From: Patescibacteria group bacterium
Lineage (GTDB): Bacteria > Patescibacteriota > Gracilibacteria > JAHISY01
Assembly (NCBI GenBank): GCA_018817365.1
Contig: JAHISY010000003.1
Coordinates: 1-5,196, forward strand
DNA: 5,196 bases
Direction: 5' to 3'
Below are positions 1 to 5,196 of the stretch, piece after piece. The number at the start of each line of letters is the position of its first letter. Positions within the stretch are counted from its first letter, which is position 1. The notes below the pieces were generated by a model. That model saw only the letters and a program-made list of their open reading frames with translations. It was not told the DNA's origin and ran no database searches. The translations under genes and the position numbers were made by a program.

Positions 1-2320
1 AGTGTGGGAGTGGAAAGAGAAATACCATTCTCGCATTGTCGAACAAATTCGCAAAATGGGCGCGAGCTGTGATTGGAGCCGCGAGGCTTTCACGCTTGAT
101 GAGAATCGCTCGCGTGCGGTGGCACACGCCTTCGTGAAGCTTTTTCGCAAAAAATTAATTTATCGCGACAAAAAACTCGTCAATTGGTGCCCCCGCTGCC
201 GCACTGTTCTTTCCGACATCGAGGTCGAGCACCGTGAGGAAGAGGGGAATCTTTATTTCATTCGCTACTTTGTTTTAGCCACCGATCGTTCGGTCTGCGT
301 CGCGACGACGCGTCCGGAAACAATGCTCGGCGATACTGCTGTCGCCGTCCATCCCGACGATTCGCGCTACCGCGATTTCATCGGAAAAACTTTAATTCTC
401 CCGATCGTGAATCGCGAGATTCGCGTGATCGCCGACGCGCGTGTCGATCCGAAATTCGGCACCGGCGCAGTCAAAATTACCCCCGCGCACGATCCACTCG
501 ACGCGGAAATTGGGAAAGATCATAAATTAGAAAGTATCGTCGTAATCGGTCCGCACGGAAAGATGACGAAGCACGCGGGAAACAAATTCGCGGGAATGCC
601 GCTCAATGAAGCGCGAAAAGCGATAATTAAATATCTCGATGACATCGGAAATTTAGAGCGTATCGAAAAACACGCGCATTCAGTCGGTCACTGCAGCCGC
701 TGTGATTCTGTGATTGAGCCGCTTGAATCGATGCAGTGGTTTGTGAAGATGCAGCCGCTTGCGGCGAAGGCTTTGAATATTGTTAAAAATAAAAAAATTG
801 AGTTCGTGCCTGCCCGTTTCGAAAAAGAATTTACTCGCTGGCTAGATGAAATCCGCGATTGGTGCATTTCCCGCCAGCTGTGGTGGGGGCATCAGCTGCC
901 AGTTTGGTACTGCAAAAAGGTTCCCGAATTTGCTGATAAAAAAATTAAAAAAAAGGAGGGTTGTCAGCGGATGATTGTTTCTGAAAAGCCGCCGAAGAAA
1001 TGTCCGAGTTGCGGGAATTTAAATTTGGTTCGCGATCCGGATGTGCTTGATACATGGTTCAGCAGCGGGCTGTGGCCGTTCGCCACGCTCGGTTGGCCGG
1101 GTAGCACGCGCGATTTTCGAGCTTTTTATCCGAACTCCGTTCTCGAAACAGGCTACGACATTCTCTTTTTTTGGGTGGCGCGGATGGTGATGCTCGGCGC
1201 GGAATTCACCGGAAAATCTCCATTCAAAACGGTTTACCTCCACGGTCTCGTTCGCGACGAATTGGGACGCAAAATGACGAAGTCGCTCGGCAACGGCATT
1301 GATCCGCTCGCGATGATTGAAAAATACGGGACGGATGCGCTTCGTCTCTCGCTCGTCGTCGGTTCGACCCCCGGCACGGATTTGAAATTCAGCGAGACGA
1401 GAGTGGTCGGGCAGCGGAATTTCGTCAACAAAATTTGGAATGCCTCGCGCTACGTTTTCGGCGTGCTCGGCGAGAAATTCGAAATTCCGAAAAATCCAAC
1501 TCCGCTAAGTTTGCCCGATCGTTGGGTTCTTTCAAAGTTGAACCGATTAATCGATGAAGTAAATCGCGCGTTTGAAAAATACGCGTTTGCGGAGGCTGCC
1601 GGCAAGATTCAAGATTTCGTGTGGCACGATTTTTGCGATTGGTATTTAGAATTAACAAAAGAGAAGCCGAACAAAAAAATTCTCGCGCATACTCTCGCGC
1701 AAATTTTAAAATTAGCCCACCCCTTCATTCCGTTCGTTTCAGAAAAGTTGTGGGAAAACTTTTCCTCGTCCAAAAAATCTTCAAAAGCCAAACTGAAACT
1801 ACTTGCAGTTGAAAAATATCCGAAACCAATAATAATTCGAATTAATTCAAAGGTTGAAGCAGAAATGAAAGTGGTGCTCGCGATTATTTCCGCGATCCGT
1901 TCTGTTCGCAGCGAGATGTGTATTCCGGCGGCGCGGAAAATCGTTGCAATCGCGCACGTCGGCAAATTTGAAAAATTCGTAAAAAAACAGGCGAAAGAAA
2001 TTAAAAAACTCGCGCGTTTGAATTCTCTCGTCGTGAAAAAAAGTGGAAAAAAAGTGGAGAATGCCATCGCAAAAATCGAGGCGGAGATCGAGATTTATTT
2101 TCCAGTCGCGAAATTACTCGACCCGAAAATGGAGAAAAAAAGATTGCGCGCGGATTTGAAAGAGTCGCAAAGTTATCTCGCGGTCATTTCGAAAAAATTA
2201 GAAAATGAGGATTTCTCCGCGCGCGCGCCGAAAAATGTGGTGGCTGCGGAGCGCGCAAAATTGAAAGATGTCGAGGAGAAGATTAAAAAGATTGAGGAGC
2301 GGTTGAAGATTTTAGGTTGA
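1..2320 (+). CDS. valS: Valyl-tRNA synthetase, N-terminus missing at window edge
   Basis: Charges tRNA-Val with valine in the cytoplasm and edits misactivated threonine. The 772 visible residues are open to the left edge; the N-terminal part with the HIGH motif lies outside (I estimate about 100-130 residues, as bacterial ValRS is usually 860-950). The visible order fits the family: GASCDWSRE (20-28), NWCPRC zinc knuckle (61-66), CP1 editing domain with TTRPETMLGDTAV (102-114) and GTGAVKITPAHDPLD (153-167), a second Cys pair (231, 234), DWCISRQLWWGHQLPVWYC (286-304), a third pair CPSC (334-337), DVLDTWFSSGLWPF (347-360), the KMSKS loop, the anticodon-binding domain from about 505, and a Lys/Glu-rich C-terminal coiled coil (about 705-772). 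The KMSKS loop reads KMTKS (424-428). A Lys-rich insert (312-319) lies between zinc ligands and is encoded by A-runs. The apparent GTG at base 2 is an edge effect, not the real start. Confidence 0.97.
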   Translation, partial: VWEWKEKYHSRIVEQIRKMGASCDWSREAFTLDENRSRAVAHAFVKLFRKKLIYRDKKLVNWCPRCRTVLSDIEVEHREEEGNLYFIRYFVLATDRSVCVATTRPETMLGDTAVAVHPDDSRYRDFIGKTLILPIVNREIRVIADARVDPKFGTGAVKITPAHDPLDAEIGKDHKLESIVVIGPHGKMTKHAGNKFAGMPLNEARKAIIKYLDDIGNLERIEKHAHSVGHCSRCDSVIEPLESMQWFVKMQPLAAKALNIVKNKKIEFVPARFEKEFTRWLDEIRDWCISRQLWWGHQLPVWYCKKVPEFADKKIKKKEGCQRMIVSEKPPKKCPSCGNLNLVRDPDVLDTWFSSGLWPFATLGWPGSTRDFRAFYPNSVLETGYDILFFWVARMVMLGAEFTGKSPFKTVYLHGLVRDELGRKMTKSLGNGIDPLAMIEKYGTDALRLSLVVGSTPGTDLKFSETRVVGQRNFVNKIWNASRYVFGVLGEKFEIPKNPTPLSLPDRWVLSKLNRLIDEVNRAFEKYAFAEAAGKIQDFVWHDFCDWYLELTKEKPNKKILAHTLAQILKLAHPFIPFVSEKLWENFSSSKKSSKAKLKLLAVEKYPKPIIIRINSKVEAEMKVVLAIISAIRSVRSEMCIPAARKIVAIAHVGKFEKFVKKQAKEIKKLARLNSLVVKKSGKKVENAIAKIEAEIEIYFPVAKLLDPKMEKKRLRADLKESQSYLAVISKKLENEDFSARAPKNVVAAERAKLKDVEEKIKKIEERLKILG

Positions 2321-2395
2321 AAAGTCGGCAGCTGGCAGTTTATTTTTATAGTAAAATTCTCTCTGCAAACTGCAAACTAAAAGCTGCTGACTTTC
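2321..2395. repeat. Heptad-built inverted repeat filling the valS-cysE spacer
   Basis: The spacer between the valS stop and the cysE ATG is almost wholly an imperfect inverted repeat. The outer left arm AAAGTCGGCAGCT (2322-2334 region, directly after the stop) pairs with AGCTGCTGACTTT (2382-2394) over 13 positions with a single G-T mismatch, which would be a G-U pair in RNA. An inner pair GCAGTTT (about 2335-2341) and AAACTGC (2367-2373) can also match, leaving unpaired bases on the right side and a loop of about 25 bases. Both arms are made of 7-base units: AGTCGGC and AGCTGGC on the left, and GCAAACT-type units on the right. No T-run follows the stem on the + strand, so it does not look like a classical intrinsic terminator. 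A role in transcript processing or in cysE translation is possible but inferred only. Confidence 0.7.
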
Positions 2396-2932
2396 ATGTT
2401 AGATTGGATTTCCACCGCGATTCGCAAAGATCCCTCGCTGCAGGGTGGGCTGCGTCCGCTCGAAATTTTGCTGTATCCCGGAATGTGGGCGCTCATTTTT
2501 CACCGTATCGCACACCCGCTTTTTTTGCTAAAAATCCCATTCATCCCTCGCCTACTTTCACAAATTGCGCGAATTCTCACAGGAATCGAAATCCATCCTG
2601 GCGCAAAAATTGGAAAACGTTTTTTCATTGATCATGGCTACGGAGTGGTAATCGGCGAGACGACTGAGATTGGCGACGACGTGATGATTTATCACGACGT
2701 GACGCTTGGCGCGCTCGGTTGGTGGAAGGCGAATGGAAAAGCGAAGCGGCATCCGACGATTGGCGACAAAGTTGTCATCGGCGCGGGCGCGAAAATTCTC
2801 GGACCGGTGCGGGTCGGCGATGGCGCGAAAATCGGCGTGGCGGCGGTGGTGATTCGCGATGTTCCGGCGAAAGCGGTGGTGGCTGGCAGTCTGGGGAAAT
2901 TATTAAAAAAGAAAACTTCGCGCAAAAAATGA
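2396..2932 (+). CDS. cysE: Serine O-acetyltransferase (short type)
   Basis: Transfers acetyl from acetyl-CoA to L-serine, giving O-acetylserine, the precursor used by cysteine synthase; cytoplasmic. The 178 residues match the short EpsC/CysE type, which lacks the longer N-terminal domain of the E. coli enzyme. Residues 1-60 are helical, with the family pattern LLYPGMWALIFHRIAH (25-40). Left-handed beta-helix hexapeptide repeats follow from about 64 (GIEIHPGAKIG) to 165. The expected active-site histidines are H80 in IDHGYGVVIGET (78-89) and H119 in KRHPTIG (117-123). The loop before H119 (LGWWKANGKAK) is a few residues longer than the common form, and the usual VGVPAR ending is replaced by VAGSLGKLLKKK with a basic tail. 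The start is supported by alignment to the family N-terminus, although no Shine-Dalgarno sequence precedes it: the upstream bases are the right arm of an inverted repeat. The gene lies 75 bases after valS on the same strand. Confidence 0.93.
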   Translation: MLDWISTAIRKDPSLQGGLRPLEILLYPGMWALIFHRIAHPLFLLKIPFIPRLLSQIARILTGIEIHPGAKIGKRFFIDHGYGVVIGETTEIGDDVMIYHDVTLGALGWWKANGKAKRHPTIGDKVVIGAGAKILGPVRVGDGAKIGVAAVVIRDVPAKAVVAGSLGKLLKKKTSRKK

Positions 2933-2940
2933 AAGTCGTC

Positions 2941-2962
2941 TTTTAGAAAAATTTATCTAAAA
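2941..2962. repeat. Small A/T-rich palindrome in the cysE-SWIM spacer
   Basis: TTTTAGA (2941-2947) and TCTAAAA (2956-2962) are perfect 7-base inverted repeats around an 8-base loop. The stem is A/T-only except for one G-C pair, so it would be weak in RNA, and in such A/T-rich sequence it could arise by chance. It sits 9 bases after the cysE stop and about 20 bases before the next start codon, so it could be an operator-like site or mean nothing. The rest of the 51-base spacer shows no clear promoter. Confidence 0.25.
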
Positions 2963-2983
2963 AATTAGAACTTTGAGTGAATC

Positions 2984-3826
2984 ATGAATTCGAAAATTAA
3001 TATTACTTCGCTTGTTTTACCCGCCGTCCTCCAAAAAGTTTGGAGACGAGGAGAAGATTATTTCAAAAGCAAGAGAGTGCGAAATTTAATTGAAACCGAA
3101 AATGAAATTATTGCAGAAGTAATAGGGACTCAATCCTATCGGGTTCGTTTTTTCTTCGTGCGCGGGCAGATTGACTATGAGTGCGGTTGTCCGCATTTTG
3201 CTCGATGTGATGAAGTTTGCAAACATATTGTTGCAGTTGCGCTTACCCGTGATAAAAATAAAAATTTACCTTTGCCGACTTCTGCGGATGTAGAAAAAAG
3301 CGCGGCAATAGATGCCGGTGAGTTGATTAAAAGAATGTATGATGATCCGCTTAATGTAAATCTTGATCATTTGCGCGAGGCAGCAGATTGGGGCAGTTGG
3401 GTGCGATCGCATGCTCGTCTTCCAAAACGTCCAGCGATGAGTGCGGATGTTTCAACACCGCTAACATTTCGAGAGGTGGAAACTGTTTTCAAAAGGCTCG
3501 AGAAGTGGACAGATCGAAGAAATTACGACGTGTATTTTTGCGCTGGCGAGATGGCAGCCGGATTCTGCGAAGTTCTTGATATGATTCGTGGTAGGGCATC
3601 AATTACTACTTCGGCAGCGATGCTTGAGATTCTTTTGCTTTGCGCCAAAAAAGCTGACGAGTTTGTGTTGGGTTGGATTGATGATAGTGATGGGCTGCAT
3701 GTTTTTTTAATTGCTCGCCTAAAAAGGATGATCCAAGAGCTTGAAGCGCGAGTTGATGATATTGTCGCATGGAATGACTTTTGCAGACAGATTGAAAAAT
3801 TAGAATTAGGAGGAGATTATTTCTGA
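2984..3826 (+). CDS. SWIM zinc-finger domain protein, function unknown
   Basis: A 280-residue soluble protein with a SWIM-type zinc-binding motif: C67-x-C69, then nine residues, then C79-x-H81 (core CGCPHFARCDEVCKH, 67-81). It is preceded by the usual beta-strand lead-in (YRVRFFFVRGQIDYE, 52-66). SWIM motifs are thought to bind DNA or proteins. An N-terminal helix-rich segment (about 10-35, VWRRGEDYF) also resembles the lead-in of bacterial SWIM proteins. Residues about 100-155 look like a linker with little order. Residues about 160-270 look helical and contain IDDSDG (232-237); from memory, many bacterial SWIM proteins carry a helical region with a DDSDG motif after the finger, but often in longer proteins. 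No catalytic motif, signal peptide or membrane segment is seen. The ATG has only a weak purine stretch (GAG, about 6 bases upstream). The gene lies 51 bases after cysE and 26 before thyX, which suggests co-transcription without showing a shared function. Confidence 0.8.
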   Translation: MNSKINITSLVLPAVLQKVWRRGEDYFKSKRVRNLIETENEIIAEVIGTQSYRVRFFFVRGQIDYECGCPHFARCDEVCKHIVAVALTRDKNKNLPLPTSADVEKSAAIDAGELIKRMYDDPLNVNLDHLREAADWGSWVRSHARLPKRPAMSADVSTPLTFREVETVFKRLEKWTDRRNYDVYFCAGEMAAGFCEVLDMIRGRASITTSAAMLEILLLCAKKADEFVLGWIDDSDGLHVFLIARLKRMIQELEARVDDIVAWNDFCRQIEKLELGGDYF

Positions 3827-3852
3827 TAAAATTCCCACATCGCTTCTAAAAA

Positions 3853-4569
3853 ATGAAAGTCACTCTCCTCTCCCACACTATCGATCCGGAAGCAGTTGTC
3901 GCGGCTGCTATCAATCAATGTTATTCCGCGAAAGGCGGAGAGGAGTTGAAAGAAAATATTTCTACCGAAAAGCGCGAGCGGTTGATCGGTATCGTGATGA
4001 ATTCCGGACATCTCTCGACAATCGAGCACGCGAGTTTTACGTTTGCCGTCGAGGGGGTTTCGCGCGCTCTGACTCACCAACTTGTGCGTCATCGCGTTGC
4101 TTCTTTTTCTCAGCAATCGCAGCGGTACGTGAAATTCAAAAATGGGGAATTCGACTACATCATTCCGCCGAAGATTTCTGCCGACAAAAATTTAAAAAAG
4201 AAATTCGAGCAAAAGATAGAAGGGCTTGGCAGATTCTACGAGGAAATGTTGAACTCAAAAATTCCGGCGGAAGATGCGCGCTCGATTTTGCCGAACGCGT
4301 GTGAAACGAAAATTGTTTTCACGATGAACGCGCGGAGTTTGCTCAATTTTTTTGAGCACAGGCTTTGTATTCGAGCTCAGCAGGAAATTCGTGAAATGGC
4401 TGGGAAGATGTTGGATTTAGTCAACCCCGTCGCGCCGAATATTTTTAAATTTGCCGGACCGTCGTGCGAGACGCAAAAAATTTGTTGGGAAGGGGATTTG
4501 TCTTGCGGGAAGTGGAAGGGAATTAGGGGCGGGGAGTTGAGGGTGCGCAATTCAGGCGGAGACAAATAA
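3853..4569 (+). CDS. thyX: Flavin-dependent thymidylate synthase ThyX
   Basis: Methylates dUMP to dTMP using methylene-tetrahydrofolate as carbon donor, with FAD and NADPH as reductant; the active enzyme is a homotetramer. The 238 residues carry the defining ThyX motif RHRx7S as RHRVASFSQQS (79-89), continuing to QRY (90-92). Other family blocks are HLSTIEHASFTF (53-64), EDARSILPNACET (140-152), and the substrate-binding stretch NARSLLNFFEHRLCIRAQ (159-176) followed by QEIREMA. The C-terminal GPSC (202-205) and SCGK (217-220) are also typical; the last dozen or so residues look non-conserved. The ATG fits the family N-terminus (MKVTLLS), and an in-frame TAA six bases upstream rules out an earlier start. 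There is no Shine-Dalgarno sequence at a usable distance; AGGAGGAG at 3808-3815 is too far away. ThyX replaces ThyA and lets a cell make dTMP without producing dihydrofolate; I cannot tell whether thyA exists elsewhere. Confidence 0.97.
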   Translation: MKVTLLSHTIDPEAVVAAAINQCYSAKGGEELKENISTEKRERLIGIVMNSGHLSTIEHASFTFAVEGVSRALTHQLVRHRVASFSQQSQRYVKFKNGEFDYIIPPKISADKNLKKKFEQKIEGLGRFYEEMLNSKIPAEDARSILPNACETKIVFTMNARSLLNFFEHRLCIRAQQEIREMAGKMLDLVNPVAPNIFKFAGPSCETQKICWEGDLSCGKWKGIRGGELRVRNSGGDK

Positions 4570-4573
4570 AAAG

Positions 4574-4689
4574 AATTCTCAATTTTCAATTCTCAAACAA
4601 TTTTTAATTCATCAATTTTTCAATTTTCAAATCGTTTAAAAAATTATGAAATTTAGAAATTAGAAATTGGAAATTAAAAATTGGAAACC
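4574..4689. repeat. A/T-rich heptad arrays in inverted orientation, thyX-hsp20 spacer
   Basis: The left array begins just after the thyX stop with three contiguous 7-base units (AATTCTC, AATTTTC, AATTCTC; 4574-4594), then decays through AATTTTTC/AATTTTC-like units to about 4632. After a short A/T loop, the right array runs as contiguous units from 4655: AGAAATT twice, GGAAATT, AAAAATT and GGAAACC (4655-4689), with one more unit just before it, out of phase by one base. Reverse-complemented, the right units read AATTTCY, close to the left units AATTYTC, so the two arrays form a long imperfect inverted repeat. A period of seven with stops in every frame rules out coding. There is no GC-rich stem or T-run, so a classical terminator is unlikely. 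The remaining spacer, 4690-4744, is A/T-rich and presumably holds the hsp20 promoter, though no convincing -35/-10 pair is seen. Confidence 0.75.
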
Positions 4690-4744
4690 TTAAAATCAAA
4701 GTGAACTTTTTATTTCAAGCTTATTCTAAAAAATTAAACGAAAT

Positions 4745-5196
4745 ATGCCTTTCGACTCCAAGCCCATCGGAATCGGGAACCTCGCTACGAATTTGAAGCG
4801 GTCGGTGGATATTTCGCCAGATTCGCTGAAAAAAGTTCCCGCAGAGAATCAATCTTCCAAAGATCCCGAGGTCGCGCAGCTCGCGGTCGACATTCGCGAA
4901 ACGAATGACAAACTAATTATTATTGCTCCGCTCGCGGGAGTGGATCCCGATGATGTGCGCGTAGAAATTACCGAAGATGTGGTGATCATCGACGGGGAGC
5001 GGCTGCTGCCGATTCCGGAGGATGGGTCGGACGAATATCTCGTCCAAGAATGTTATTTTGGACCGTTCAGCCGCTCGATTGTTTTGCCCGAAATGGTGAA
5101 TTCCAAAAAAGCGCGAGCGACTTTCAAAAAGAATGTTTTGATTCTCGAAATTCCGAAGCTCGACAACGTCCGCACGCGAATCATTAAAATTCAGAA
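4745..5196 (+). CDS. Small heat-shock protein (Hsp20/alpha-crystallin), 3' end cut
   Basis: An ATP-independent holdase chaperone that binds unfolding proteins and forms oligomers in the cytoplasm. The ATG at 4745 opens a frame of 150 residues that reaches the right edge without a stop. Residues 1-46 are a variable, partly polar N-terminal arm. The alpha-crystallin domain spans about 47-138: AVDIRETNDKLIIIAPLAGV (47-66), DDVRVEITEDVVIIDGER (69-86), YFGPFSRSIVLPE (104-116) and ATFKKNVLILEIPK (125-138). The usual A-x-x-x-n-GVL signature is altered, with Asn130 where Gly normally sits before VL. An I-x-I pair (I147-K148-I149), which in this family docks onto neighbouring subunits, lies at the very end, so probably only a few residues are missing. 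No Shine-Dalgarno sequence is seen upstream (TTAAACGAAAT). The 175-base spacer suggests its own promoter; no CIRCE-like operator is visible. Confidence 0.92.
   Translation, partial: MPFDSKPIGIGNLATNLKRSVDISPDSLKKVPAENQSSKDPEVAQLAVDIRETNDKLIIIAPLAGVDPDDVRVEITEDVVIIDGERLLPIPEDGSDEYLVQECYFGPFSRSIVLPEMVNSKKARATFKKNVLILEIPKLDNVRTRIIKIQ

Noticed and set aside
1609..2067. 152-codon open frame on the minus strand opposite valS
   Set aside because: It is a shadow of the valS coding strand, with low-complexity Phe/Ser-rich content mirroring Lys/Glu codons, and no recognisable domain.
2318..2320. Possible UGA recoding (glycine code of some Candidate Phyla Radiation lineages)
   Set aside because: valS, cysE and the SWIM gene end with TGA; for valS and cysE this matches the usual family end, and reading on adds only unrelated spacer sequence.
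2719..2946. 75-codon Gly/Arg-rich frame overlapping cysE
   Set aside because: Its composition is the off-frame reading of hexapeptide-repeat codons, and cysE in the main frame is clearly the real gene.
3402..3411. Palindrome TGCGATCGCA containing the octamer GCGATCGC, which is overrepresented in cyanobacteria
   Set aside because: A single occurrence inside a coding region, with no other copies noticed, is not evidence of a cyanobacterial origin.
3808..3816. Strong Shine-Dalgarno-like AGGAGGAGA near the end of the SWIM gene
   Set aside because: It lies about 37 bases before the thyX ATG, an in-frame TAA blocks any earlier thyX start, and no ATG, GTG or TTG follows at the right distance. It encodes the Gly-Gly-Asp of the SWIM protein C-terminus.
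4574..4689. CRISPR array or intrinsic terminator
   Set aside because: The units are 7 bases with no spacers between them, and there is no GC-rich stem or T-run.
4701..4727. Sigma-70 promoter for hsp20 (GTGAAC, 15-base gap, TATTCT)
   Set aside because: The -35 match is poor and the gap is short; in such A/T-rich sequence a -10-like hexamer is expected by chance.
4574..4744. RNA thermometer controlling hsp20
   Set aside because: The inverted arrays end about 55 bases before the start codon and do not cover a ribosome-binding region.

Overview
The window holds five protein genes, all on the + strand. Both ends are cut: valS (valyl-tRNA synthetase) lacks its N-terminus at the left edge, and a small heat-shock protein gene runs off the right edge. 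The order is valS, cysE (serine O-acetyltransferase), a SWIM zinc-finger protein of unknown function, thyX (flavin-dependent thymidylate synthase) and hsp20. The gaps are about 75, 51, 26 and 175 bases. No stretch over 300 bases lacks a gene, and I see no RNA gene, CRISPR array, insertion sequence or prophage.

Organism: bacterial, with mid-range GC in the genes and very A/T-rich spacers. UGA is used as an ordinary stop (valS, cysE and the SWIM gene all end in TGA at the expected family length), so UGA-recoding lineages are unlikely. Lysine-rich coding sequence, ThyX as the thymidylate synthase, weak or absent Shine-Dalgarno sequences and spacers filled with 7-base repeats would fit a Candidate Phyla Radiation (Patescibacteria) genome. 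This is an impression, not proof; no rRNA or other strong taxonomic marker is present.

Layout: valS (1-2320) is followed at once by an inverted repeat built of heptads (2321-2395), whose right arm ends one base before the cysE start codon. cysE (2396-2932) is followed by a short A/T-rich spacer with a small palindrome, then the SWIM gene (2984-3826), then thyX (3853-4569) after only 26 bases. A second, longer A/T-only heptad array in inverted orientation fills 4574-4689, and hsp20 starts at 4745.

The genes do not form a recognisable pathway: translation, cysteine synthesis, an unknown zinc-finger protein, dTMP synthesis and protein folding stand side by side as in a compact housekeeping stretch. 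I see no convincing new multi-gene system. The part least explained by the genes is the pair of heptad-built inverted repeats in the two longest spacers, and the way one of them abuts the cysE start.
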